From contig CP154955.1 in the NCBI GenBank assembly GCA_039621445.1, positions 12,590,960 to 12,654,959 of the forward strand: DNA of 64,000 nucleotides, given 5' to 3'. This stretch comes from Euglena gracilis (lineage: Eukaryota > Euglenida > Euglenophyceae > Euglenales). Shown one piece after another: positions 11,421 through 24,169 of this stretch. Positions within the stretch are counted from its first letter, which is position 1; each line of letters opens with the position of its first letter. Under the pieces are notes generated by a model. It was given only the letters and a program-made list of their open reading frames with translations. It searched no databases and had not been told where the DNA came from. A program made the translations under genes and the position numbers.

Positions 11421-11568
11421 GCGGCGCTCCGCGTCCCGAAGTGCAGTGTCCCGTTTGCTTGGGGGGGGGGGGGCGTTCCCGACAGCAGCAAGCACGGAGG
11501 CGAACAAACATAGAATCAGCAAATACACAAATGAATGAGGAAACAAAATCAGCAAAGAGATTTGAAAC

Positions 11569-12113
<545 letters not shown>

Positions 12114-12241
12114 TTGTTCGTGTGGGTGTGTGCTGTGGGTGGGTAGGTGGGTTGTGGGTGGGTGTGGGTGTATGTTTGCCTGTCTGTGCGTGTTGTGTGT
12201 GCTGGGTGTGTCCTTTGGTGCATCATCCTGGTGAGCGGCAG

Positions 12242-12282
12242 CCCGACCTCAGCCAACAAGACCCGGACCATGAACCTGAACA
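12242..12282 (+). CDS. Gene A exon 15
   Basis: 41 bp encoding PTSANKTRTMNLN, the same length as in gene B. Acceptor GGCAG|C. The exon is followed by GAGCAG, and a GA donor is the choice that keeps phase with exon 16 in all three genes. Confidence 0.6.
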
Positions 12283-12391
12283 GAGCAGCTCTTCTGACAG
12301 CGCCATTTTTTGATTTCCCCTCTCATTTCTACGAGAAACGCCACCTTCGTTCCACTTGGCATTCTGGTTCCAAGGCTTCCTCTGCCGCCAG

Positions 12392-12444
12392 GCCGCCTCA
12401 CAGTCAGGCGGGTCCGCATCAAGGTGGACCCCCCGGCCCAGTGA
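12392..12444 (+). CDS. Gene A exon 16, terminal
   Basis: 53 bp, identical in length to gene B exon 16. Encodes a basic tail, RLTVRRVRIKVDPPAQ, then TGA. Gene C has the related LTVKRRRIRTLNPKAP then TGA, which defines the 3' end of the family. Confidence 0.7.
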
Positions 12445-12749
12445 GGGCGTCGGTGCCCCCAGGTCCGCCGCTGCCCCAGTCTCCCCTCGCCCCGCCTCGG
12501 CCACCCAGGCAAGAACGCCTCGTGTGTCTATTGATTTCCAGTCCCTGTCGTTTGTGGGTGCCAGGGCTGAACGGGAATCCCGGAAATCCCATTGGTGGTG
12601 AATTTGGGGGGGTGGGGACGGGGACCTCCCCTGGGTTGGTGGGGAGGGTTTCCCCTTCATTCTTTAAGGTGCGCTTGTATTTAGGTCAAATTTTTCCTTC
12701 AGCCCCTTCGGTAATTTTCTTTGACATGATGCCATGGTGGGAGGGTGAG

Positions 12750-13170
12750 TCGGCCAACACCACGGTCCACTGGCCAGCCATTTGGCTAGACCTGGAAAAA
12801 AGCCAGTCCAGGGGTCCCCCAACTGGAAAAAAAATCCTCCGGCGCTGTGCGCCGAGGTGGAAATGAAGCTCTTAATGTGTTTTTTTTGGCCAATTTTGTT
12901 CCCAAAAAATCCCCCAAAATGGCCAAAAATGGATGAAAAGCAAGCAATTACTCAAGGGTTTGCTGCCGGGGGGCTGGACTGCAGCTAGTCCAAATTTGGC
13001 TAATGGAAACCTAGTGCACCCTCCCCACCGGGGGGTGGTCTGCTAGCAGGGCCAGCTAGTGGAATTTTTTTTCTCAATGACCTGACAAAGACCTGACAAA
13101 GCGCTGAATTCTTTTGGGACCCCCAAAACTTGCCAAAAATGCCCCAATTCCTGCTCTCAAAATCACAGAA
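12750..13170. mobile_element. Degenerate relative of the foldback MITE at 23727
   Basis: Shares CTGGACTGCAGCTAGTCC, CTGCTAGCAGGGC and the hairpin CGGCGCTGTGCGCCG with 23727-24169, partly in inverted order. No target duplication was found, so its ends are approximate. Confidence 0.5.
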
Positions 13171-13742
13171 ACATTTCTTTTTTGCAGAGAGAACAGTGAA
13201 ATGAAAACGGAAAATGAAAATTACGGAAAATTTCTTTGGAAAATTAAAATTTTGGAAATTTCAATTTTTTTCAAAAATGAGGTAAAAATCTGATTTTCAT
13301 TTGGCGTGAAATTTAACACTTTAGCGGCTTTGAATTGTTAGTTCTGGTTCTGAAAACTGCCCGAAAATGTATTGATTGCACATGTCATGTGTGTGACAGC
13401 TGTTTATCTGATCACTTGTCTGAAATTCGCCCTTTTTTAACAATGGACAGTATCCGCTGCCTTTGATGGCGCTTTGCGTCTTAGCTTTTCCAGAGCTCAA
13501 AGATGCGTTAGAAAAGTGTGGTGGGGAAAATAATGAGGATTTTTTTTGAATAAATTAGGTGATTTTCCGAAAATTTTAGCTTCATACTGTAACAAGCGAC
13601 ATAAACCCCTGCACACAGGGTGGTATGGCCCTGGCCCCCCGGGTCCTCAAGCAAGAGCCTGATGAGAAAAAAGCTGACACCTCAGAACTTTCCCCTCACA
13701 CAATATGCCTGCTTTGCTGCAAGCAAAAAGAGGCATGGTGAC

Positions 13743-13962
13743 TAAATCCCCCTCCCAAATACCCCCCCCCAAATAACACCCTCCCCCCAAATAACACCCC
13801 CCCCCCTCGGGGGCCGATTTCGAGCGCCTAAATAACACCCCCCCTGTTTTCCTTTGGTTTTCCATGTAAAATCCCCCCCCCAAATAACACCCCCCCCCTG
13901 GGGGCCCAGTTCGGGTGCCCAAATAACACACCGGGGGGGGGGGGTGGTATTTGGGGGGTTTA
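13743..13962. mobile_element. Poly-C MITE with TA duplication, copy 2
   Basis: Left TA-AATCCCCCTCCCAAATACC and right, read inward, TA-AACCCCCCAAATACCACC. Inside are repeats of the form CCCCCCAAATAACAC. Confidence 0.6.
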
Positions 13963-14241
13963 CCCAACCGACCATCGGACTCGCACGCCGCTGACAGAAC
14001 CATATAATTGGAGTGACTTGGATGCACGCCAAAAAAATACTTGGAGAAAGCAGCAAATGCCAAATGGGGAACAATATGAAATTTGAGTGCCAGAAACATG
14101 GAAATTCACAAAATATATGCGTGGCTCCATTGTGGGCAAGCATTTTGACCAAAACTATTTTTGGTGACACACAATCCCCACCAAACAATCTATTATCATC
14201 TTTTTGAAAAATCCAGCTGAAACGAATGCAAGAATTTAGCA

Positions 14242-14546
14242 CAGGGCGGTCCTTAAGCAAAAAAAAAAAATCCCGTCCCGGCACAGCCGAGAAATTTTTT
14301 TGAAAATCCATGACCGAAAAGTGGCCGTATTTTGCCCGAAACGGGTCGACTTCGGGAAAAAAAGTGATTCCTGGCACTTTTGGAACATCGCCCATCCGCC
14401 CATAGCGTCAAAAAATGCGTTTTTCGACTTTTTGGTTTTCGACCCCCGTTCAAGTCCCGGTCGATCCTTGGTCGGGGGGGCGGTCCTTAAGGGGCGGTCC
14501 TTAACGAAAAAAAAAAAAACCTTCCCGTCCCTTATGGACCGCCCTG
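14242..14546. mobile_element. hAT-like MITE with CAGGGCGG ends
   Basis: Ends CAGGGCGGTCC and GGACCGCCCTG, each followed inward by an A-run and CCGTCCC. Flanked by a perfect 8-bp duplication, ATTTAGCA, at 14234-14241 and 14547-14554. At 305 bp with no coding capacity it is a non-autonomous hAT-type element. A partial copy of one end lies at 37740-37772. Confidence 0.9.
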
Positions 14547-15129
14547 ATTTAGCAATGCATGTCTCCGTGCTGACCGTCCTGGCTTCTGTCACAGTTTGCC
14601 AAATATCCGATTCCTTGCCCATATTCTCGCCAAGTCTATTGAACTGCATAGATGGAAGAGCTTCGTTAACATTCTGGCTCTATGCATTGCTGTGACACTG
14701 CATTGGCTTCAGAACCGATTCAGAACCGATCAATTAGAATTCAGAATGGATACATGTCTTATCTCTTTGTTCTTTTGCTTCAACTCCTGGGGGAACCCCT
14801 CCTTCATTTTTTGCTGGCAGGTGTGACATTTTGCCATGAATTGCTTTCTAATTGTCTCAGGAGGCCGACCACCTGTGGTTGGCCACCTTGAAATGGTCGC
14901 CCCAGTAGTTCGGCTTAATTGTCAATTCAGCAAGGGGCTTTTATTAAAAACGATGGCAACAAGATGGGTGCGGATCGGCTATGACGCTCTGTGTGTCGGT
15001 AAATCTCAATGAAAAGGTTAATTGAATTTTTTCAACCTAATGAGCTCGGTAGTCCTTGATCAGGTCCCAGGTTGAGGCTTCAAAAGAAAACACTGAAGCG
15101 GTTTCCTTCCTGCTGTGGCCGGTCAGCCA

Positions 15130-15271
15130 CAAGCTGCGCACCTCCAAATGGTGCACTGCAAACCAGTTCAATAATTCCCCGGTTTCACTGAGACTGGCAA
15201 CAAGCTGCGCACCTCCAAATGGTGCACTGCAAACCAGTTCAATAATTCCCCGGTTTCACTGAGACTGGCAA
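15130..15271. repeat. 71-bp tandem duplication
   Basis: Two copies of a 71-bp unit beginning CAAGCTGCGCACCTCC, virtually identical, in otherwise unremarkable spacer. Confidence 0.95.
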
Positions 15272-17082
15272 CAGCCCTCCTCCTGCCACAGAGAGCATTG
15301 CAATTTCAAAGGAGGTTGTTACAAAGTCAAAATGGTTTGCTCAATGGTGGTTTGGGAGGGCAGGCTTGTGACTGGGCATGTGAGTTACTCCCTTTGGAAA
15401 AGCTGCTTAGTGTGGCTGTGCAGCACCAGTGGTGTCAAATTGAAGGGAGAAGGGGAAAGTGAGGCCACTCCATAAAAAAAGCTGCTTATCATTTGCATAT
15501 TTACATTTTCATTCCTTTTTCTGAAAAGGGCTTTTTTCAATAACTATTTTCTGCATACTTTTAGTATTTATTTTGGCACATATTTTGGCAAAATTTTAAC
15601 AAGCAAAATTGTGAAGTAGTGTTACAGAGAGTTTGTTTTTTTTCAAGCTCATAAATTGTATTCTGTTTGTTCACAAAAATTTTCGAAATTCCATGCAAGG
15701 TTAATTTTTAAAGAAGTCTTCCTCGATCACAATTCACCCTTGTTTTATTCGCATTAAAAAAAAATATATACTATCAAAAATCAATTAAAAATCAACTGCT
15801 CCATGAAATTCCGAATTTTTTTTTAAAAAAATGAGATGAAAAAGAGGAAAGGAAGAAGAGAAATTTTCATTTTTAAGTCACAAAAAATTTGGCGAAAAAT
15901 AAAAATTCTCAAATCATTGTCCAACATTAACTGCATTTTTATGTTCGCTGCAATATTTTTTTCAGGACTCTTGCTCCTTTTATCCCCAATTTTCTATGAA
16001 GTTCTGGAAAATTTGAAGGGTCAAAAATCGACCAAAAAATTCGATTTTTTGAGAAAACGAAAAGCAAAAGATTTTTCATTTTGCAAAAAAAGAAAAAAAA
16101 GAAAGAAACATGGCACAAAAGATCACTTCTAATCAATAGTTTATTTGTGACCATAAACCAGAAATCAACCAGAAAGGTTATTTTCCATCTTGTTTTCGAG
16201 TTGTTTTCAAAACACAAAAGTGCTCCTTTTTTGTGTGAACCTTTTTGATTTAAGGATCATTTCTTCAACCTTTGTTTAGCTGTTATCCCTTCACTTTTAC
16301 AGTTTATAAAATATTATTTTTGAAACGAAGGACCAAGGGCGTTGTAGCCCATCAGTATCACTGAGCAGCAGCAATGTGATAACCTCACGGGGCGGCATTC
16401 ACAGCATGTTCAAGAACGCCCGGCTTCCCCTGCCCTCGCTGTCTCTCTCTTCTGAATCGGTGTTGCTGGGGGAACTCCTTGGGGGGAACTCCTTGCCGAC
16501 CCGAGAGTGTGTGCTTGTGGGGGAAGTGTACTGTCAGTCCGTGTGGTGTGCGTGTGTTGTCAGTCTGTGTTGCGGTTTCGCCCCAGGCTGGCAGGTGGGG
16601 CATCGTCGGGGAGACAACCCTGCCAACCCTCGTCCCCGACCGCTCTTGTCTGTGTGGTGCAGACCATTAAAAACGAGCTCTGCGTCACCCTCCGGGGGTG
16701 AGGGAGGGGGGGGGGCTGAAAAACTGACCCCAAAAACAAGGTAGCGCGGGACGGGAAAATGGCTCCGCTACCTACGGGGCACCTTCCGGGACAGCACCCT
16801 TTGGGGAGGGCTAGTCAAGGCCCTTTCGGTGTGGAGAAAGGCAAAAATTGCCGAAAAAATATGGACGGCACCCGAAGGCTTGGGGCGCGAGTACCCAATT
16901 CAAGCCGCCGGTCCCGGAGTCCCAGCACCCACCCCGGAGGGAGGGGGTGGCCTGAGCCGCCGGTTGCTCAGCAGAACTGCCGCGGGTTCAGCCCACAAAA
17001 TGGGGCGCTGGGGGCGAGGCATGGGGGTGCGAGACAGCCGTGCCATCTCTTTTTTACCACGTGGGTTACCACCACCGATTGG

Positions 17083-17198
<116 letters not shown>

Positions 17199-17537
17199 GC
17201 ACACAGCGGTAAAGGAGCCAGGCAGTTTCGGATCCAGCCGGGCCTTCCTTGTCGATGCCCCCGACGCCCGGCTGGTGGGGGCAGACCGCCTGGTGACGGG
17301 GCGCTCATGCTCTGCGGGTTGGCGCGTCATGGACCCCAAGGGTTTGCGGACCCGCAGGGCCACCCACGGCTCGATCCAGGCAGGCGAGTCACGGCCCCAT
17401 GGGCACCCACCTGGAGAGCGGCTCCGCGTGTTGCATGGCCCTCGGGTGCTGCCGTCACCCGAAGAACGGCCCAGGAACTCCGGTTGCCAGGAGCGGGGTT
17501 TTCTGTCTCCCCAGGGCGGTGCCCACAGGTCGCTTCC

Positions 17538-20500
17538 CTATTGGGTCGCCAAAGGGCATGGGGCCGGGGCATATCCCGCTTTGCGAACTCCTGCGGAACG
17601 GGTTGGCGGGGCACAGGCACCACGCTGCCTGCCACCCGCCTGGACATTGTGCTGTCTCGCTCCGGGAGCGTGGGGCCCGGAGTGGTGGTTGGATGGCTGC
17701 CCTGGGGGGTAGCCTTCCGGGTGGTGGTGCCGAGGACCAGGGTGGTCGGCCTCCCCGATCCTGGCGACTTCGTGCCAGTCGTGCGACTGACGTTCCTGGG
17801 CAGTGCTGCTGGCCATGTGGCTGGCTGCTGCTTCGTCGAGCCATTGCTGGATGGCCTCCCTCCGTTGTGGCCCGCAGCAGGCCCAGACTTGGCTTTGCAG
17901 CTCGTGGTCCCAAGAAAAGAATATTGCCTTCCCTCGGCCTGGCTTCCTGCGCCTCATTGCTGATTTCCATTCCTCGTACTTCTCCCTCCACTCTTTCGGC
18001 CACTCGCTCAAAGTGGTGTATTTGCGCTTCTTGGAGGGGGCTTGTGAGGACGAATCATCCTCTTCTTGTTCTTCTTCTTCGGTGAGGAATGCTTGTGGCG
18101 GGGGGGCAGGCAGCATGAGGCGATTGGCAGCCTCGATGGCTGGGATGGTTGGGGCCTCGATGAGGCCTGTGGGTGCCGGGCCGTTGATGAGTGCATTGAC
18201 TTGCACGTTTTGCACCAGGGCCGGGGGTTGCCCCTGTTGGTGGGTGGGGAGGTAGATGGGGATGGGGACCCGCACCTCAACTGGCACTGGCACCCGAACC
18301 TCCACGGGAACCTGCACTGGGACCTGCACCAGGCGCTCCACGATGCGATCCACGAAGACCGGCTCGCGGACCGGAACGGGTACCTGCCTCTCCACGATCA
18401 CCGGTCGGTCCACCAGGACCACCCGTTCCTGGTAGACCTCACGGATGGCTGGCACCGGTGGAGCTGTTGTGGAGGTCTGGTCTGCCTCAGCATGGTGCTG
18501 GGAGGATGCACCATCGTGGATGGCCGGGGTGTCTTCCCCCAGCGGTGGTGGGGGTGGGAGTGGCTCCAGGACAGGGGTGGGGAGTGAAAGATCCAGAAAA
18601 GCCGGCGATCGACAGGCCAGCCTGGGCGGGGAAGCCGGGAGAGACACTGAGGCGTCCCCCAGTGTGGAATCAGGCTGGCCTCGGTCCCTTCCCACCTCCC
18701 ACAAGAGGGCTCGGTCACCGTCACCCCCCTGGACGTCTCCAGCATGCAGGTTGGCAGATGTACCAGGTGGTATCGGGACCGCGGCTGACATCGCCGGTTG
18801 GGGAGAGGAGGATTGTATTGGAGGCGGGGACATTCCCGGAGGGGCTGCAGCAGAAACACCGGCCTGGCCGACAGCCTCAACGCCCCGAGGGGGAGCCCCC
18901 GGGGTGGAAGCAGGCGGGTGTTCGTTGGGCAGATGTGCGGCCCCCCTGGGTGGGTGTGCTCGCGCAGAACCCTCTCCTTCGCCTTGCCCTGGAGCCTCTG
19001 GCGGTGGGTGGATGTGTGCGTGCTTGGGCACCCGCTGCTTGCCGTGTCGCACGTGGGCCGCGTGGTCGACCTCCATCACGTCGGAGTCTGACCCCGCTCT
19101 CGGTGAAGCTGGGGGAGTCATTTCCGCCAGGAGGTCGTCAATGCCTTCTGTGGGCGCAGGTGCAGAGGGATGTCCAAACACAGCGAGGAAATCCTCCGTT
19201 GAGGGAGCATGTGCTTGGTCCAGCGGTATGGCGGTGGCCCACGGGGCTGGCGGCGCGTGGTTTGGGCCGGTGAGAAGCCACCTCCACACCTTGGAGAACC
19301 AGCTGCGGAGCTCGCGGACCCGGATGTCGGTGGCATGCCAACGCTGGAAGAGGAAACGGCTCCACACGGACTGCACCAGGCGGCGTGAATACCCCCGCCA
19401 GATGGCGTTGCGAAAGACGTTTGCCACCGACTGCTTGAAGTCGCCCATGTGACTGCACGCCATGCGGGCAAACTCCAGCCGCCCCATGATGACTCCACCC
19501 AACTGTTCCGTGGGTGCCGTGGTGGTGGCCAGCGGATAGCGCACGATGTGGTGGGGGTAGTCTGCCTCCCGGTCGTGAACGGTGGTGTGGACCACCCGCT
19601 CCCCGTTGCTGTGTGTGAGAATGTACACCCTCACCCCCAGGCATACCACGGACTCGCCACTGGCTGTCACCTTGTACTCCATGCCGTATTCTGCTGCGGT
19701 GGGCAGGGGCATTGTGCTCGGGTGCACGATGTCATCGATGTACCGTGACACGGCTGTGGATCGGAGCTGAGGCGGGAGGGAGTGCATATGGTCGCGTTCC
19801 ACGGGGTAACAGGCCAGGTTGGCCAGCTGTGGGGCTGGTGGGAGGCCCATCGGCATGCCGCGTATCTGCCGCCGGACCTTCCCCCCATTGCAGGTATAAT
19901 TATTGTTCACCGCTGTGGACACCAGCTCCTTCAGATCGGCCATTGTGTAGCCCAGGCCGTCCCAGGACCAGCCGCCCGTGGTGAGCGTGGGGTTGGTGTT
20001 TGCGTCGATGCCAACCGGCGTCTTGGTGTCACGGATGAACGCCCACGCCTCGCGCACTGACTCCATCGTGCGGCTGACAATGGAGTCGAAGGTGAAGGCT
20101 GTGTACATTGTGGTGAAGTCTGCCGTCTCCAAGCCTCCGGCCAGGATGTCCTTGGAGTGTGAACGCGCCATGCGCACAAACGACTCCACGCTGTCGATGC
20201 CCCAGAATGCTTTGATGCCCTCATGCTGCTGCCGCAGCTCGTCCTTCTCCCGCAGTGCTCCCTCGATGTGCTTCAGAAGCAACACCAACGCCTTGTTGAG
20301 GGCGTAGAGGGGCTGCCTGGGAGGCTCTTTTGGGGCATCTTGGCGGTCGGTGGCTCCTGTGTCGCTGCTGGAGTCGCGGCTCTTGCGGGTCCCGGCAATG
20401 AACCGGAATTTCTGCTTGGCAGGCTTCCAGATGCCGTAGTTGTACACAACCCCGGCACCCGTGGGGAAGCTGAGCCACTTGTTGATGTCGCTGAGGTGCG

Positions 20501-20885
20501 CGACGACATCACTCCAGCTCCCTGGCACGTCCTCGAAGACCGTGGAATCTGCAAGGTAGGCCGCCATCTGCTTCTGGTACCACCGCTTGCAGATGAACAC
20601 CAAGCCGTGTGGTGCTCGGTCGTCGTGGAGGAACACCAGCTCCTTTTGTGCCTCCCGGATTTGCTGCGACAATCCAGGGAACCCCGTGGGGACGAGGTCC
20701 TCCTTCACTGCTGAGCGTTGCCAGTTGGCACAGCACCGTGCTTCCACCGCCTCTGCCCAGGTTGCGAGCTTGCGGGCGAAAGATGCATCGGTGGGGTTGC
20801 TGCGCGCCGCCCACTCTGTGTACTGGTTGAGTGCTCGTCGCAGGTTGTGGAGGACGGAGTCCGGAGGGCCCTCGAGGCGGAACTT
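17538..20885 (-). CDS. Penelope-like reverse transcriptase ORF, 3' frame
   Basis: Open frame of 1,069 residues from the first ATG at 20747; coding similarity extends upstream to a frameshift near 20885. In that numbering, motif A is ETADFTTMYTAF (about 207-218), motif B is QIRGMPMGLPPAPQLAN (294-310) and motif C is SRYIDDI (334-340), with both catalytic aspartates present. The LYT-like motif A and GMPMG motif B fit Penelope-like elements better than LINE or LTR enzymes. A disordered Pro-rich stretch follows, then VPV-rich repeats (about 18250-18455) and the motif RIGEADHPGP. It reverse-transcribes element RNA in the nucleus. Confidence 0.75.
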   Translation of the reverse strand, partial: KFRLEGPPDSVLHNLRRALNQYTEWAARSNPTDASFARKLATWAEAVEARCCANWQRSAVKEDLVPTGFPGLSQQIREAQKELVFLHDDRAPHGLVFICKRWYQKQMAAYLADSTVFEDVPGSWSDVVAHLSDINKWLSFPTGAGVVYNYGIWKPAKQKFRFIAGTRKSRDSSSDTGATDRQDAPKEPPRQPLYALNKALVLLLKHIEGALREKDELRQQHEGIKAFWGIDSVESFVRMARSHSKDILAGGLETADFTTMYTAFTFDSIVSRTMESVREAWAFIRDTKTPVGIDANTNPTLTTGGWSWDGLGYTMADLKELVSTAVNNNYTCNGGKVRRQIRGMPMGLPPAPQLANLACYPVERDHMHSLPPQLRSTAVSRYIDDIVHPSTMPLPTAAEYGMEYKVTASGESVVCLGVRVYILTHSNGERVVHTTVHDREADYPHHIVRYPLATTTAPTEQLGGVIMGRLEFARMACSHMGDFKQSVANVFRNAIWRGYSRRLVQSVWSRFLFQRWHATDIRVRELRSWFSKVWRWLLTGPNHAPPAPWATAIPLDQAHAPSTEDFLAVFGHPSAPAPTEGIDDLLAEMTPPASPRAGSDSDVMEVDHAAHVRHGKQRVPKHAHIHPPPEAPGQGEGEGSARAHPPRGAAHLPNEHPPASTPGAPPRGVEAVGQAGVSAAAPPGMSPPPIQSSSPQPAMSAAVPIPPGTSANLHAGDVQGGDGDRALLWEVGRDRGQPDSTLGDASVSLPASPPRLACRSPAFLDLSLPTPVLEPLPPPPPLGEDTPAIHDGASSQHHAEADQTSTTAPPVPAIREVYQERVVLVDRPVIVERQVPVPVREPVFVDRIVERLVQVPVQVPVEVRVPVPVEVRVPIPIYLPTHQQGQPPALVQNVQVNALINGPAPTGLIEAPTIPAIEAANRLMLPAPPPQAFLTEEEEQEEDDSSSQAPSKKRKYTTLSEWPKEWREKYEEWKSAMRRRKPGRGKAIFFSWDHELQSQVWACCGPQRREAIQQWLDEAAASHMASSTAQERQSHDWHEVARIGEADHPGPRHHHPEGYPPGQPSNHHSGPHAPGARQHNVQAGGRQRGACAPPTRSAGVRKAGYAPAPCPLATQ

Positions 20886-21690
20886 CTTGCCCTTCGCGGC
20901 GAGTGTCTTGGAGGTAGGACCATCGGAGCAGGTCCGACTCGTTGCTCACCACATGCCCCTCATGGAACGAGGCCGGCTCGCGGCGGCGTAGCACGGTGTG
21001 GCACGTGCACCCCTCCAGATCGTCTGCCCGGGCTGCCTCCAGATCCAGCTCTTCGGCCACGCGCGCGTAGTTGCACAGCCAGGCCTGCCACTGTGGGGCG
21101 AACTTGTCGCACACCATGATCGTGGCGGCCACGTCGGGGTTGGGGTGCAGCTTGAACACCGCCTCTTGTCAGAGGACCTTGCGCAACTCGAGGAATCGGG
21201 CACCATTGTTGGAATAGCAGAACTTCAGGAACTGCCTCTCTGGGGCCTCCTTCCGCTTGGCCTTGATGAGCTCCACCAGCTTGCACTCCAGCGACAGGTG
21301 GCCTGCTCGCCTATCGTCGTCTGGCACGTGCATCTGCAGCCAGTCCAGGGTTGAGCACAGCTGTGCCTTCCCCCACTTTCGGGCTTCCGCCAGGGCACTG
21401 GAGTCTCCCTCTTGGCAGCGCTTTAGCCACTTGGGGAGGTCTGAGCTTGGTGGAGGGTCGCCGGCTGCTGTGGGTGTGGGATCTTGGCTTGGGAGCGTGT
21501 GGCGACGCTGCAAAACCTTCCGGCTCACTGGGTAGCCTGGGTAGGCTGCGTTGAAGCCGTGTGGCCACATGGTGTTGAGGAGGCCGACCCACTTGCGCTC
21601 CCGAGCCAGGGCGTCCCGGCGGATGATGGCGGTGCGCTCTGCACGGGGGAAACTGTCGGGTGGCGAGAGCTTCTCCAGCGGGACCATGAT
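20885..21690 (-). pseudogene. 5' part of the Penelope-like element, broken
   Basis: Reading toward lower coordinates, the frame gives RERKWVGLLNTMWPHGFNAA, ending like a GIY-YIG nuclease (W..LNT..PxGxN). It then has an in-frame TGA near 21167 and continues with VFKLHPNPDVAATIMVCDKF and CTCHTVLRRREP before a frameshift near 20885. A nuclease remnant upstream of the RT would fit the permuted Naiad/Chlamys-type Penelope elements; this assignment is tentative. The N-terminus runs into the GA array. Confidence 0.5.
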
Positions 21691-21696
21691 GAACGA

Positions 21697-21821
<125 letters not shown>

Positions 21822-21866
21822 CGTTTGATATCGTTGTTGGTTGGCACCCCCGCCAGGACCCCCAAC

Positions 21867-21987
21867 CAGGCACCAATGGCTAGAAAGGCCTAAAATGACC
21901 TTTAATACCTAAAATGGCTTAAAATGGCTTTAAGTGGCCTAAAATGGCCCAACATGAGGAACTTTTGAGCTTGACTACAGGTGCCTG
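21867..21987. mobile_element. 121-bp CARG-family MITE
   Basis: Ends CAGGCACC and GGTGCCTG, flanked by perfect 8-bp duplications CCCCCAAC at 21859-21866 and 21988-21995. The inside is an AAATGGCCT-type minisatellite. The right part matches the fragment at 36843-36912. Confidence 0.9.
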
Positions 21988-22327
21988 CCCCCAACCTTAC
22001 CGACCCGACAGCGATCGCCCCTCTCTCCCCTCCCCATTCTCGCCCAGAGCCTCTGCGACACATGGGGTGTGTGTCGCTGGAGCCTCTCAGCCCAGTGAAC
22101 AGCAATTACTCACATCTGGCCTGTGCATATTTTTCTGGGTCTCGTAGACAAGTGCCCCTTCCCCCGTGCCCCTTTGGCGACCTGGGGGGGAGTCCAAGTC
22201 CTGCAACTTCGAACCCAAGTTTTTGTAATTCCAGACGGTGGCTGGAATGGTTTCCATGCTCTGTGGAGGCATCGTTTTGGCTCGAATCGGCATATCAGCC
22301 CTCAGCCTGGAATGCTGTGCATGTTGT

Positions 22328-23420
<1,093 letters not shown>

Positions 23421-23726
23421 GTGTGTGCACGCAACTTTTCTTTCACCGTTTTTGTGACCACCGTCTTTTTGATGTCTGATGCAGGGCTGTGTTTTTTCCC
23501 ATCTTTTCCTCCCATGAAATCCTGTTGTTGGCAAGCCTTTTGTCAGCTGTCTGCCACGTGAGCAGTTGCTCAATGAACTTCCAGCTTTTCGTAACGTGCA
23601 GTCCCGCCAATGTCCAAGATATGAGCCCCCCCCCCCCCAAAGTGTGCTGGTCGATCACCGTTTTATTTTCCCTCCGCTTCCGCTTGCACAGCAGTCCACC
23701 CCCCCCCCGGAAGTTGGCCTCTGGAT

Positions 23727-24169
23727 CAGGCTTTTGCTTAAGGGATTGCAGTCCCCCCCGGGGGGGGGGGGGGGGCTGGACTGCAGCTAGTCCAAATTTG
23801 GCTAGTGGGTTTTCTAGCAGCCCCCCCCCCCGGGGGGGGGGGGGGGTCTGCTAGCAGGGCTAGCTAGTGGAAAAAAATTTTCCAGTGACCGGCGCGAAGC
23901 GCCGAAATGTTTTTTTGGGACCCCCAAAAATGGCCAAAAATGCCCGTTTTTGGCCATTTTTGGGAATTTTTGGAACAAAATCAGCCAAAAACCTGTTAAA
24001 AACCTCATTTTTCCTCCGGCGCACAGCGCCGGGGGAAAAGTTTTTTTCCAGTCCGGGGGACCCCCGGACCCCGGGGAGGAGGGGGGGGGTCTAGCTAGTC
24101 CACTTTTTCCAGTGTCTAGCCAATTGGCTAGCCAGTACCCCCCCCCGGGGGTCCTTAAGCAAAAGCCTG
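23727..24169. mobile_element. 443-bp CARG-family foldback MITE
   Basis: Ends CAGGCTTTTGCTTAAGG and its exact inverse, flanked by perfect 8-bp duplications CTCTGGAT at 23719-23726 and 24170-24177. The inside is itself semi-palindromic, with two hairpins (CGGCGCGAAGCGCCG and CCGGCGCACAGCGCCGG), CTGCTAGCAG, and C-run/G-run pairs. Confidence 0.9.

Noticed and set aside
15280-16330. Lysine-rich small ORF near 15836-16132
   Set aside because: A/T-rich low-complexity sequence with no homologue or context. Treated as non-coding.
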